64,000 bases of DNA from Halomonas sp. A40-4 (GCF_015767635.1 NZ_CP065230.1:3596001-3660000); one strand, 5' to 3'; counted from the first letter of the stretch, positions 1-8,673 are shown. The notes: generated by a model not told the origin, from the sequence alone. Numbers and translations are program-made.

Positions 1-926
1 GGGGTCGAAACGAAACCGCACACAGAGGCAATCTCGATGATCGACAACGGGGTTTGCTTGAGTAATTGCCGGGCACGCACCAACCGTAGTTTCAGGTAAT
101 ACTTGGACGGCGAGCACAGCAGGTAGCGTTGGAACAACCGCTCTAGCTGGCGGCGCGATACATTGACGTACCTTGCCAGCTCATCGAGCTCGATCGGTTC
201 TTCAAGGTTGGACTCCATCAGCGCCACAATCTCAAGCAGCTTGGGCTGGGTCGTGCCCAACACGTGTTTCAGAGGAACACGCTGCTGATCCTGTTCGTTA
301 CGCACGCGCTCGCAGATAAACATTTCGGAGATACCCGCCGACAGCTCGCGCCCATGGTCATGACCAATCAGATTAAGCATCATATCGAGTGGCGCGGTGC
401 CCCCCGAAGACGTAAAACGATCACGGTCAATCGTGAATAGGTTGGCGTTCAGAATAACGTTGGGAAACGCCTCCTGCATCGACGCCAAACACTCCCAGTG
501 GATACTGGTTTCATAGTGGTCAAGCAGCCCCGCCTGGCCAAGCGCCCAGCTGCCTGTGCACACCGAACCTAGACGCCTCAATTGGCGCGACTGGGACTGA
601 AGCCAGCGCACGTGCTCGCGGGTGACACTGCGATGAGGACCTACGCCGCCGCAAACGACCACCCACTCGAGCGATAACGGGGAATGCATGGAAGCATCAG
701 GCGTTACCTGCAAACCATCGCTGGCACGCACGGGCAAGCCGTCCTGGGTCAGGGTATACCAGCGGTACAGCTCGCGCCCGGCCAGTTGATTGGCCATCCG
801 CAACGGCTCTATGGCAGAGGCCAGGGAAATCAATGTGAAGTTATCCAACAGTAGAAAGCCCAGCGTTTGCGGTTCGCCCGAACGATTTGGTGTTGCTGTC
901 TGGTCATTTGCTTGATGAGAGTCCAT
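1..926 (-). CDS. gbdR: GbdR-type AraC-family transcriptional regulator (3' end cut by window edge)
   Basis: I translated this gene by hand because it runs off the left edge; about 308 codons are present. It has an N-terminal DJ-1/GATase1-like ligand domain (opening GFLLLDNFTLISLASAIEPL, then the CGGVG and VCTGSWALGQAG segments) and a C-terminal AraC helix-turn-helix (VNVSRRQLERLFQRYL). The sequence tracks Pseudomonas GbdR closely from end to end. In that family the protein senses glycine betaine or dimethylglycine and activates betaine-to-glycine catabolism. The ATG at 926-924 follows a GAGGTAGGAAAG ribosome-binding region. The last 50 or so codons lie outside the window. A carnitine regulator (CdhR) is the main alternative, but the match to GbdR is better. 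Confidence 0.9.
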   Translation of the reverse strand, partial: MDSHQANDQTATPNRSGEPQTLGFLLLDNFTLISLASAIEPLRMANQLAGRELYRWYTLTQDGLPVRASDGLQVTPDASMHSPLSLEWVVVCGGVGPHRSVTREHVRWLQSQSRQLRRLGSVCTGSWALGQAGLLDHYETSIHWECLASMQEAFPNVILNANLFTIDRDRFTSSGGTAPLDMMLNLIGHDHGRELSAGISEMFICERVRNEQDQQRVPLKHVLGTTQPKLLEIVALMESNLEEPIELDELARYVNVSRRQLERLFQRYLLCSPSKYYLKLRLVRARQLLKQTPLSIIEIASVCGFVST

Positions 927-1178
927 CTTTCCTACCTCGGTCACCTTTCAGTTATCAAGTTTTCTTATTGGTATAGGCGTCGCTGGCGTTGTTCGGCTTC
1001 CCGTTGCTGAGTCACATTGTCACTCACGCATGGGTACTGCTCTATTAGTCGTATATTGGCACGAATCGTTTAAAACACGACAAATTTTATCTCGAAAATC
1101 TGGCGGCGAGTCGCAAATAAAACGCTCGATGTCGTTTTCAAACCGCTACCTGTGATGGCTCGACCGAAGGGTGGATAA

Positions 1179-1198
1179 GCATGGCCAAACGGCCATGC
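1179..1198. other. Stem-loop downstream of the ABM gene
   Basis: GCATGGCC and GGCCATGC form a perfect 8-bp stem around an AAAC loop, about 20 bases past the stop of the ABM monooxygenase. There is no T-run on either side, so this may be an mRNA 3'-end structure and is not a clear intrinsic terminator. The rest of the 927-1219 gap shows nothing I recognise. Confidence 0.4.
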
Positions 1199-1219
1199 GA
1201 TAACTGATTAACGAGCGCC

Positions 1220-1522
1220 TTAGAGCACCACCTCATAACCTTCAAATTTGGGCGGACCTAGATAAATACCCTCGGGCGACTTGGCATTGGCGTGAGCCTT
1301 GCGAAAGGCGTCTGAGCGAGTCCAGTCGCGGAAAGCCTCTTCCGATTCCCAAACGCTGTGGGAAATAAACACGGTGTAGTCTTCCTGGCTTTCGCCCTGC
1401 AACATATGGAACTGCTTGAAGCCCGGCACGTCTTCCAGATGTGAATCACGGTTGCGCCACACCTCTAAAAAGTCCTCTTCACGACCGGGGGCAATGTGAA
1501 AACGGTTCATGGCGATATACAT
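1220..1522 (-). CDS. Antibiotic biosynthesis monooxygenase (ABM) / IsdG-like protein
   Basis: This 100-residue protein has the size and pattern of the dimeric alpha+beta ABM fold: an N-terminal strand (MYIAMNRFHIAPGREEDFLEVW), a central Phe/His-rich strand and the WESEEAFRDWTRSDAFRKAH helix. Related proteins are small monooxygenases or heme-degrading enzymes of the IsdG/HmoB type. The FRKAH segment resembles the part of such proteins that carries the heme-ligand His, but the substrate cannot be read from sequence. The ATG follows AAAAGGAGAG. The gene stands alone, divergent from the photolyase gene. No neighbour points to heme uptake, so the specific role is open. Confidence 0.85.
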   Translation of the reverse strand: MYIAMNRFHIAPGREEDFLEVWRNRDSHLEDVPGFKQFHMLQGESQEDYTVFISHSVWESEEAFRDWTRSDAFRKAHANAKSPEGIYLGPPKFEGYEVVL

Positions 1523-1592
1523 GATGACTCTCCTTTTGAACGGGTCCTGTTGAGTTGATTACGCAAACGGTGACTTGATGGTAACGTCGTGG

Positions 1593-1624
1593 CTTAGCGG
1601 CGAATAGCCTTAGTGGCGAATAGC
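1593..1624. repeat. Two tandem 16-bp repeats upstream of the photolyase gene
   Basis: CTTAGCGGCGAATAGC is followed directly by CTTAGTGGCGAATAGC, with one mismatch. The pair ends 21 bases before the ATG at 1646, so it lies in the likely 5' untranslated or promoter region of the photolyase gene. Confidence 0.9.
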
Positions 1625-1645
1625 CCTCAACCGCCAAGGTAAGGT

Positions 1646-3226
1646 ATGGCTAAGGCACCTGTTCAGGTTGTTTGGTTCAAACGCGATTTACGTATCCATG
1701 ATCACACGCCGCTCGCCACCGCCGCCGTGGCAGGTCCCGTGCTGCCTGTCTTCGCCATCGAACCCGAGCAGTGGCAAACGCCGGACAGCGCACTGCGCCA
1801 CTGGCAATTTGCCGCTGATTCACTTGTCGACCTTTCTACCGCACTGGCGACACTGGGCCTGCCGCTGTGCCTTTACCAAGGCAGTATTGTTGAACTGCTT
1901 GCTGGGTTAAAAGCGCACTATGGAGACCTTGTTCTTCACTCCCACCAAGAAACCGGCAATGACTGGAGCTTTGAACGCGATAAAAGGGTCCATCTCTGGT
2001 GTCGTCAACACGGTATTGCCTGGCAGGAATCCCGCCAACACGGCGTCATTCGAGGGCTTACCCGCCGTACCGGACAGCAAACCCGCTGGGAAGCACATTG
2101 GGAAACATTAATGACAGCGCCCACGGAACCTGCTCCGCGCAATGCCCGTGTGGCTCAAGGCTGGGAGCAGTTTCACCACCTCGACACCTCGCAGCTTCGC
2201 GGACTGACGCTGGGTTTCGATACCACGCCCTGCCCAGAGCGTCAGCCAGGCGGCCGCAACGAAGGACGTGCGCTATGGCGCAGTTTTGTCACTCAACGCG
2301 GGCGGCGCTATCGCGGTTCCCTATCCAAGCCGCTTCTAGCCTGGGAGTTTGGCTCACGGCTTTCGCCCCACTTGGCCTGGGGCACGCTCTCCATGCGTGA
2401 AGTGGTCCAGTCGCTGCGCCGCCAGCGGGAAAAACATGCAGAAGATTCACAGTGGTCACGCTCCCTGCGCGCTTTTACCTCGCGGCTTTACTGGCACTGC
2501 CACTTTATTCAAAAGCTGGAAAGTGAGCCGAGCATGGAGCACCAGACGCTGCACCCCGCGCTGAGTGGCCTGCGCGAACGCGACCCCGACCACCCCAACC
2601 TGACTGCCTGGAAAAGCGGCCAAACCGGCGTGCCGCTGGTGGATGCCTGCATGCGCAGCCTGACCGCCACCGGCTGGCTCAACTTTCGCATGCGCGCCAT
2701 GCTTATCTCCCACGCCACGTTTGGCCTTGGATTACACTGGCACGAGCCCGCCCTGCACCTGGCACGGCTGTTTACCGACTTCGAGCCCGGTATCCACTAC
2801 CCCCAGGTGCAGATGCAGGCTGGTGCCACGGGCACCAATGCGCTGCGGGTCTACAACCCCATCAAGCAAGCAGAAGATAATGACCCCAGCGGCGCGTTTG
2901 TTGCCCGATGGGTGCCCGAATTAACGGCACTGCCGTTAGAGTGGCGCGCCAAGCCCTGGGCACTGCCCGAAAGTCTGCGTCGGCGGTTCGGTTTTCAGCC
3001 CGGCGAACACTACCCGCTGCCCCACGACTTTGAAGCCGAGGCGCGCCACTGGAAGAAGATGCTGTATGACCTCAGGCGCACGCCCGAGGCAAGAGAAGAC
3101 AGCCAGGCCATTGTGGATAAGCTTGCCAGCCAGAGACGACCATTTGCTAAACGCGCTAAAAAAGCAAAACCCGCCAATCGCCAGCAACTCTCGCTGTTTG
3201 ACGATGGCGGGCTCGATAACGCTTAG
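1646..3226 (+). CDS. Cryptochrome/photolyase-family flavoprotein, divergent clade
   Basis: This 526-residue flavoprotein has an N-terminal Rossmann antenna domain (VVWFKRDLRIHDHTPL at residues 8-23) and a C-terminal helical FAD domain (GSRLSPHLAWGTLS, WKSGQTGVPLVDACMRSL, TGWLNFRMRAML, GTNALRVYNPIKQ). These are the standard landmarks of the photolyase/cryptochrome family, which uses blue light to repair UV photoproducts or to signal. The stretch that reads NNGGWQW in CPD photolyases is replaced here by HYPQVQMQ, so the proximal Trp of the classical electron-transfer chain is absent. It belongs to a divergent branch, and repair activity or substrate cannot be assigned. A basic tail (residues 490-515) could help bind DNA. 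The ATG follows AAGGT and lies behind a tandem repeat. Confidence 0.88.
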   Translation: MAKAPVQVVWFKRDLRIHDHTPLATAAVAGPVLPVFAIEPEQWQTPDSALRHWQFAADSLVDLSTALATLGLPLCLYQGSIVELLAGLKAHYGDLVLHSHQETGNDWSFERDKRVHLWCRQHGIAWQESRQHGVIRGLTRRTGQQTRWEAHWETLMTAPTEPAPRNARVAQGWEQFHHLDTSQLRGLTLGFDTTPCPERQPGGRNEGRALWRSFVTQRGRRYRGSLSKPLLAWEFGSRLSPHLAWGTLSMREVVQSLRRQREKHAEDSQWSRSLRAFTSRLYWHCHFIQKLESEPSMEHQTLHPALSGLRERDPDHPNLTAWKSGQTGVPLVDACMRSLTATGWLNFRMRAMLISHATFGLGLHWHEPALHLARLFTDFEPGIHYPQVQMQAGATGTNALRVYNPIKQAEDNDPSGAFVARWVPELTALPLEWRAKPWALPESLRRRFGFQPGEHYPLPHDFEAEARHWKKMLYDLRRTPEAREDSQAIVDKLASQRRPFAKRAKKAKPANRQQLSLFDDGGLDNA

Positions 3227-3260
3227 CCACTGGTTAGCAATGTCTTAAAACAATGCTGCC

Positions 3261-4712
3261 TTATAAGCCGCCCACGCAGACGTACTTGAGCTCGGTGAAC
3301 TCATCCAGCCCATGGTGGGAGCCTTCGCGGCCAAGGCCAGACTCTTTCACACCGCCGAACGGCGCCAGCTCGGTTGAGATAAGTCCCTCATTGACGCCGA
3401 CCATGCCGTACTCCAACTGCTCCATGGTATGCCAGATGCGGCGATAATCCGTGGCGTAAAAGTATGCGGATAAACCAAAGGGCGTGTCGTTGGCCATCTG
3501 GATAGCTTCTTCATCGCGCTGGAAACGGAACACCGGCGCCACCGGGCCAAAGGTCTCTTCATCGGCCACGGCCATTTGGGTGGTCACGTCCGCCAGTACC
3601 GTGGGGGTAAAGAAACGCTCGCCGGCGGCGTGAGGCTTGCCGCCGCACAAGAGGCGCGCGCCATGGCTCAAGGCGTCGTCTACATGGCGCTGAACTTTGT
3701 CGACTGCCGCCTGGTTGATCAGCGGGCCGATGACGCTGCCCTCGGTCAGGCCATCGCCGACTTTCAGGGCATTGACACGCTCGGTGAGCTTGCTGACGAA
3801 CGCCTCATAAATACCGTCCTGCACCAGGAAGCGATTGGTGCACACACAGGTCTGCCCGGTGTTACGGAATTTAGACGCTATCGCGCCATCCACGGCGGCA
3901 TCGATATCGGCGTCGTCAAAGACGATAAAGGGTGCGTTGCCGCCCAGTTCCATGGCGGTTTTCTTCACTGTGCTGGCACACTGGGCAAGCAGGTGTTTGC
4001 CCACCGGGGTAGACCCGGTAAACGAGACTTTGCGCACCCGTGGATCAGTGGTCAGTACCTCACCCACCGCTGCCGGTTTCGATGCCGTCACCACATTGAT
4101 GGTGCCCGTCGGCAAGCCCGCTTCCAGCGCCAGGTACGCTGCCGCCAGGGCGGTGAGAGGTGTGGCTTCAGCGGGCTTGATAACCACGGTGCAGCCCGCG
4201 GCCAGGGCCGGGGCGCACTTGCGGGTAATCATCGCCAGCGGGAAGTTCCAAGGAGTGATGGCAGCGACCACACCGACCGGCTCGCGCAGTACCAGAAGGC
4301 GCTTGTCCGCGCCGTGGCTGGGCAGGGTTTCCCCGGCCATACGCTTGGCTTCTTCGGCGAAGAACTCGATAAAGGAGGCGCCATAGATGACTTCCCCCTT
4401 GGCTTCCGCCAGCGGCTTGCCCTGCTCGAGAGTCATCAGACGTGCCAGATCATCGGCGTGCTCATGGATCAGCTCAAACCAGCGGCGCAGCAGTGCCGAG
4501 CGCTGTTTCGCTGGTGTCGCGCGCCAGGCAGGCCCGGCATCGTAGGCGGCCGCTACGGCATCACGGGTATCGTCGGCGCCTAAATCGGCCACTTGGGCGA
4601 TTGTCTCGCCGGTGGCGGGGTTATCCACCAAGAAGGTCTGCTGGCCCTTACGCCATTCGCCGCCCACCAAGGCAGGTACGCCATCATGCAACCACTGTTC
4701 GATAAAACTCAT
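3261..4712 (-). CDS. gabD: Succinate-semialdehyde dehydrogenase (NADP+)
   Basis: This 483-residue aldehyde dehydrogenase oxidises succinate semialdehyde to succinate, the last step of GABA degradation. Visible motifs are the TPWNFPLAMITRK cofactor loop (around residue 148), FTGSTPVGKHL, the general-base segment MELGGNAPFIVF and the catalytic Cys in NTGQTCVCTNR. Length and order match the GabD family. The ATG follows CAGGAGCAATAT. It lies 57 bases downstream of an APC permease on the same strand, so the two probably form an operon for uptake and use of an amine or amino acid. No gabT aminotransferase is in the window. Glutarate-semialdehyde dehydrogenase (DavD) is a close alternative. Confidence 0.93.
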   Translation of the reverse strand: MSFIEQWLHDGVPALVGGEWRKGQQTFLVDNPATGETIAQVADLGADDTRDAVAAAYDAGPAWRATPAKQRSALLRRWFELIHEHADDLARLMTLEQGKPLAEAKGEVIYGASFIEFFAEEAKRMAGETLPSHGADKRLLVLREPVGVVAAITPWNFPLAMITRKCAPALAAGCTVVIKPAEATPLTALAAAYLALEAGLPTGTINVVTASKPAAVGEVLTTDPRVRKVSFTGSTPVGKHLLAQCASTVKKTAMELGGNAPFIVFDDADIDAAVDGAIASKFRNTGQTCVCTNRFLVQDGIYEAFVSKLTERVNALKVGDGLTEGSVIGPLINQAAVDKVQRHVDDALSHGARLLCGGKPHAAGERFFTPTVLADVTTQMAVADEETFGPVAPVFRFQRDEEAIQMANDTPFGLSAYFYATDYRRIWHTMEQLEYGMVGVNEGLISTELAPFGGVKESGLGREGSHHGLDEFTELKYVCVGGL

Positions 4713-4769
4713 ATATTGCTCCTGAAAAGCCCTGGTCTTGAAAATATATCTCGACGACTTGGCAAAGGT

Positions 4770-6185
4770 TTATAGATCCGCTTGCATATGGCGATCGCTA
4801 TAGTCACGCCCATAGGTACGCAGCGCGTGGATATAAAAGCCGATGCCGAGCAATACCCAAACGGCAAGGATCGTCCATTCCGCGACGCCCAGCGCCGCCG
4901 GGCTACCCGGTAGATAGAGACACGCCATACCGAAGGACAGGATGATCGCCAGCGTGCCGCACAGCTTGCCGTTGCTTACCTTGAAAGGACGGGGCATATC
5001 CGGCTCGCGTACGCGCAAGACCATGAAGGACACCGCCACAAACAGGTACGCCAGCACAATCCCCAGCCCACCCGCATTGACGATCCACACAAGCGCAGGG
5101 CGGCCGAAAAGAGGCGCCAGGCAGGAAAGAAAGCCCATCAGGAAGATAGCGTTGGTGGGCGTTCTATAGCGGGGGTGCAGCTTGGCGAACGTGGCAGGCA
5201 ACATGCCCGCATTGGCAAGCGCATAAATGGCCCGCGAGCCACCAATGTAGAAAGCATTCCAACTGGTAATGATACCCGCAATACCGGCTATCACCATCAG
5301 GTTACCGGCCCACGAAGCATTAAATAGACGTTCCATGGCATCGGGTACGCTGAGCGAACTGGCGGCGATCGCGTCACTATCCAGGGCCAGGCTGGTGGCC
5401 AGAATAATCAGCGAATACCACACCACGGCCAGAATCACCGATACCATCAGCACCTTGCCGATTGCCTTGTACGGCAAATTGATCTCTTCGGCAGCCTGCG
5501 GAATGACATCAAAGCCGACAAACAGAAACGGCACCATCACGATGACCGCAATAACCCCGGCCATGACGCTGCCTTCAGACTGCGAAAACAGCGGCATCAT
5601 GTTGGCGGTATTGCCCTCAAACAGCGAGCCGGTGACGAACATTACGCCGACCAACAGAATGACACCAGTGACAATTTTCTGCAGCAGTGCCGCGGTACTC
5701 ACGCCGAAGTAGTTGATGATCATCATGGCAATCGAGCCGCCCACGCCCACCGCAACCCAGGTGGCTTTGACTTCCCACCCGGCGATGGTCCAGAGGTGCC
5801 CCACTGCGTAATTTGGCGCCAAGTGCTCGACGACCGTCGGCAAGGCCACCGCCTCGAACGCCACCACGCTCAAATAGCCCAATATGATAGCCCAGGTACA
5901 GAAGAAAGAGGGCCAATGACCTAGCGCCCGGTAGCTATAGACATGCTCGCCGCCGACTTTGGGCATGGCCGAGGCCAGCTCCGCATAGGTCAGGCCGACG
6001 AGTACAATCGCTAACCCGCCGACAATAAAAGCTAGAATGGCACCGACGCTGCCGGCTGACTGAATAGCGGTACCGGTGAGGACAATCCAGCCCCAACCGA
6101 TCATGGCACCAAATGCCAGGGCTAATACGTCACCGCGGGCCAGCACCCGGACGAGCTTGGCTTGTTCTGAAGAAGACGTTGTCAT
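4770..6185 (-). CDS. APC-superfamily amino acid/amine permease
   Basis: This 471-residue integral membrane protein has about twelve hydrophobic segments and the APC signature near its N-terminus (LALAFGAMIGWGWIVLTG, residues 18-35). It should import an amino acid or amine with protons or by exchange across the inner membrane. It is the first gene of a probable operon with gabD, and a MocR-type regulator is transcribed away from it. That context makes GABA, putrescine or a related amine a reasonable guess, but the substrate is inferred only. A -10-like TATACT lies about 75-80 bases upstream of its start. Confidence 0.85.
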   Translation of the reverse strand: MTTSSSEQAKLVRVLARGDVLALAFGAMIGWGWIVLTGTAIQSAGSVGAILAFIVGGLAIVLVGLTYAELASAMPKVGGEHVYSYRALGHWPSFFCTWAIILGYLSVVAFEAVALPTVVEHLAPNYAVGHLWTIAGWEVKATWVAVGVGGSIAMMIINYFGVSTAALLQKIVTGVILLVGVMFVTGSLFEGNTANMMPLFSQSEGSVMAGVIAVIVMVPFLFVGFDVIPQAAEEINLPYKAIGKVLMVSVILAVVWYSLIILATSLALDSDAIAASSLSVPDAMERLFNASWAGNLMVIAGIAGIITSWNAFYIGGSRAIYALANAGMLPATFAKLHPRYRTPTNAIFLMGFLSCLAPLFGRPALVWIVNAGGLGIVLAYLFVAVSFMVLRVREPDMPRPFKVSNGKLCGTLAIILSFGMACLYLPGSPAALGVAEWTILAVWVLLGIGFYIHALRTYGRDYSDRHMQADL

Positions 6186-6259
6186 AGCACAGAGTCCTGC
6201 AAGTTATTGGAGGTTATCATCGGCGCTCTGAGGCGCAGTATCCGAATCCTGTCGAAAAC

Positions 6260-6288
6260 AGTATAGCCGCACGCTAGCAGGCGGCAGA
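6260..6288 (-). promoter_or_regulatory. Candidate promoter of the permease-gabD operon
   Basis: On the minus strand TATACT (6265-6260) is preceded after a 17-base spacer by a poor -35, TCTGCC (6288-6283). A good -10 with a weak -35 fits an activator-dependent promoter. A pair of direct repeats lies just upstream. Confidence 0.45.
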
Positions 6289-6301
6289 CAGAACACGAAT
6301 G

Positions 6302-6329
6302 GACCACTTCGGCTTTCGACTAGACCACT
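6302..6329. promoter_or_regulatory. Candidate MocR operator: direct repeats GACCACT x2
   Basis: GACCACT occurs at 6302-6308 and again at 6323-6329, exactly 21 bases apart, which puts the copies on the same face of the helix. MocR/GabR-type regulators typically bind direct repeats. The repeats sit between the permease operon and the divergent MocR gene, upstream of the permease -35. Confidence 0.5.
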
Positions 6330-6423
6330 ACTCTGATGCACAGAATAGGTGCAAACTATATCGGCGACGTTCGTCGCAAGGCTCGGTAATAGCCGCCGTA
6401 ACGCACAACAGGAGACCTTCGAC

Positions 6424-7842
6424 ATGGACCACAAGGAGGCTTTGCACCACTTTGCACATCTGTATGCCCACCAGCCCCAGCAGCTAAGCAAGCAGGTACG
6501 CATTGAATTGGCGCTGCGTCAGGCGATCACCCAACAATGGCCCACCGGGCTTCGTCTACCCTCTCACCGTGCCCTGGCAAGCACCGTGGGTGTGGCCCGC
6601 CAAACCCTGGCCCAGGCCATCAAGACACTACTCGATGAACAATTGCTGAAAACGGCCCATGGTCAGGGAACCTGGACCAACAAGCCCGTGGCAACGGCGA
6701 CCCAAGTGCCAACCCGCCTCCACCTTTCCGAGCGTGCCCAGCGCGTGTTGAATGACGCCGGGGCCAGCATGATTCAAAACGGGTCCTTCGTCCCTGGCAT
6801 CCCCGATATCGCCCAGTTCCCGATGCGCAAGTGGCGTCAACTTTATGCGAGTGTGACGGTGCCGCAGAACGCTCTCCTGCTGTCTTACTCCACTGGCGGC
6901 TATGGCCCGCTAAAGCGAGCGATTCGAGACTTTCTGGCACGCTGGCGCAACGTTCACTGCGATACCGAACAAATCATTATCACTGACGGTACCCATAATG
7001 GCATTGAGCTATGCGCCATGGCGCTTGCAGACGTAGGGGATACCGTTGCCATTGAATCCCCCTGTTACTGGGGAGCGCGCAATGTGTTCAGCGCCGCGGG
7101 GCTTACGATTGAAATGCTGCCGTGGCGGCCTGGCGAGGGCCATCGGCTGCCCAGCACGCTAAATGCTAGCACCCTGGTCTATCTGACCGGTTCTCATCAT
7201 TACCCGCTCAGCGTACCCACTAACGCTGAGCATAAACGCCACCTCTGCGATGCCTTATCGCCCACCTACGTGATTGAAGACGACTACGAGTTTAACCGCA
7301 ACGATCACGCCAACCTGCTCTTCGACCCGCGTTCCGAGCACCACTTGCTGGTCGGTTCGTTTTCCAAGATGATGTTTCCTGGGCTGCGCCTGGGCTACCT
7401 GGTGGTACCCCGGCATCTGGCCGGGCCGATGAACCGCCTGCGCAGTGAACTTTTTCGCGAAGGCCGTATGCTGGATCAAGCCGTGCTGGCGCAGTTCATG
7501 TTTGACGGCGACCTGGATACCTGGTGCCACCGTATTCAACGCGACTACCTAGGCCGCCAGCAGGTGCTGCATGATCAGCTGCGCACCCTGCCACAGGTGC
7601 GCAGTGTTTCAATGCCAAGCAGCGCTATCAGTCTGTGCGTCGAGTTTGAGCCGGGCATCAATGATGTACAGATCGCCCAAGCATTATTAAAAGACCATTT
7701 GGTAGTGCGCCCCCTGAGCCCGGTATGCGCCAAGCACGACCCAAGGGTTGGCCTGGTGATGGGTGTGGGGATGCTCTCGGGAGAGACATTAGTGCGTGAA
7801 GCCCAACGATTGCGTCGCAGTTTAGAAGCTTTGTTGCGCTAA
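6424..7842 (+). CDS. MocR/GabR-type regulator (GntR HTH fused to aminotransferase fold)
   Basis: This 472-residue protein joins an N-terminal winged-helix GntR domain (LPSHRALASTVGVARQTLAQAI, about residues 45-66) to a fold-type-I aminotransferase domain. The latter has the PLP-Lys segment GSFSKMMFPGLRLGY and the Asp-containing DDYEFNRNDH. In this family PLP and often a substrate such as GABA act as effectors. I chose the ATG at 6424 because it has AACAGGAG eight bases upstream; a longer frame open from 6349 has no ribosome-binding site and adds 25 uncharacteristic residues. It is divergent from the permease-gabD operon and is probably its regulator. GabR itself is the closest functional model. 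Confidence 0.9.
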   Translation: MDHKEALHHFAHLYAHQPQQLSKQVRIELALRQAITQQWPTGLRLPSHRALASTVGVARQTLAQAIKTLLDEQLLKTAHGQGTWTNKPVATATQVPTRLHLSERAQRVLNDAGASMIQNGSFVPGIPDIAQFPMRKWRQLYASVTVPQNALLLSYSTGGYGPLKRAIRDFLARWRNVHCDTEQIIITDGTHNGIELCAMALADVGDTVAIESPCYWGARNVFSAAGLTIEMLPWRPGEGHRLPSTLNASTLVYLTGSHHYPLSVPTNAEHKRHLCDALSPTYVIEDDYEFNRNDHANLLFDPRSEHHLLVGSFSKMMFPGLRLGYLVVPRHLAGPMNRLRSELFREGRMLDQAVLAQFMFDGDLDTWCHRIQRDYLGRQQVLHDQLRTLPQVRSVSMPSSAISLCVEFEPGINDVQIAQALLKDHLVVRPLSPVCAKHDPRVGLVMGVGMLSGETLVREAQRLRRSLEALLR

Positions 7843-7865
7843 GGCTGAAAAACGCGCCTGGTGAT

Positions 7866-7924
7866 TTACCCACAGACTTTCCAACACTTATCCACAACCC
7901 GTTATCGACAATAATTTATTCACA
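7866..7924 (+). promoter_or_regulatory. Cluster of four DnaA-box-like 9-mers
   Basis: Four 9-mers lie in the same orientation in 59 bases: TTACCCACA (7866), TTATCCACA (7888), TTATCGACA (7902) and TTATTCACA (7916). The second is a perfect strong DnaA box, and the fourth matches the TTATNCACA consensus. The other two differ from it at one position each. The last three are spaced by exactly 14 bases. The cluster lies in a 93-base gap and ends 11 bases before the start of the lipoprotein gene. Confidence 0.6.
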
Positions 7925-7935
7925 AGGACGCTTTC

Positions 7936-8616
7936 ATGCTTCGCCCTGTTGATGGTTTTCGCATAAATACATCGGCGCTACCAACGCTCCGCCTCTGGGT
8001 AGCACTCGCCTTGGTGCTGTTGCTCTCGGGCTGCGCCACCTTCGCGCCCAACCCGCCTCAGGATCAAAGCAATATCTGCGAAATTTTCCGCGAGCAGCCA
8101 ACCTGGTACGACTACGCTCAGGAATCTCAGGAGCGGTGGGGGACGCCCATTGCCACGCAGATGTCGTTTATCCAGCAGGAGTCGTCATTTCGCAGCCATG
8201 TCCGTCCGGACCGCAAATACTACCTGGGCTTTATCCCGGGCCCGCGACCCTCCTCCGCCAAGGGTTACGCCCAGGCACAAGATCCGGTTTGGGGCGAATA
8301 CGAGGATCAGGCCGGTAGCCTGTTTGCTCGCCGCACACACATGAAGCACGCCACCGACTTTATCGGCTGGTACAACCAGCGCACCCGGGAACAAACCGGT
8401 ATTTCACTGAGCAATCCCGAACATCTTTATCTGGCCTATCACGAAGGCGCGGGCGGCTACCAACGCGGCAGCTACCGGGGCAAACCCGCCGTACAGAGAG
8501 CGGCAAGGCAGGTGGCCACGCGGGCCAGCCGCTACCAGTCGCAACTCAACAGCTGCGAGGCGGAATTCCAGTGCCGCAAGTTTTATCAGGTGTGGCCTTT
8601 CTGCCGCACAGATTAG
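7936..8616 (+). CDS. Outer-membrane lipoprotein with lysozyme-like transglycosylase (SLT) domain
   Basis: This 226-residue protein begins with an uncleaved-looking cytoplasmic stretch and a hydrophobic signal ending in the lipobox LLSGC (Cys at about residue 35), so it should be lipid-anchored. The body carries SLT-type landmarks: the catalytic-Glu segment FIQQESSFRS, the GYAQAQDPVWGEY strand and YLAYHEGAGGYQRG near the end. Such proteins cut peptidoglycan between MurNAc and GlcNAc, or are structural relatives. Six Cys remain in the mature part including CEAEFQC and FC near the C-terminus, which suggests periplasmic disulfides. The ATG follows ACAAGGACG and lies directly behind the DnaA-box cluster. 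Cell-wall hydrolysis is inferred from fold motifs. Confidence 0.8.
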   Translation: MLRPVDGFRINTSALPTLRLWVALALVLLLSGCATFAPNPPQDQSNICEIFREQPTWYDYAQESQERWGTPIATQMSFIQQESSFRSHVRPDRKYYLGFIPGPRPSSAKGYAQAQDPVWGEYEDQAGSLFARRTHMKHATDFIGWYNQRTREQTGISLSNPEHLYLAYHEGAGGYQRGSYRGKPAVQRAARQVATRASRYQSQLNSCEAEFQCRKFYQVWPFCRTD

Positions 8617-8673
8617 CGGGTGCATTCCGGTGGTTGGCTCCTATACTGACCCTACCTGATACCGGAGGTCGCC

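Noticed and set aside
1171..1179. Single DnaA-box-like GTGGATAAG
   Set aside because: It is an isolated one-mismatch 9-mer; such sites are common by chance.
3576..4583. 335-codon open frame on the plus strand
   Set aside because: It lies wholly inside gabD on the opposite strand, has no ribosome-binding site and no family pattern; it is a high-GC shadow.
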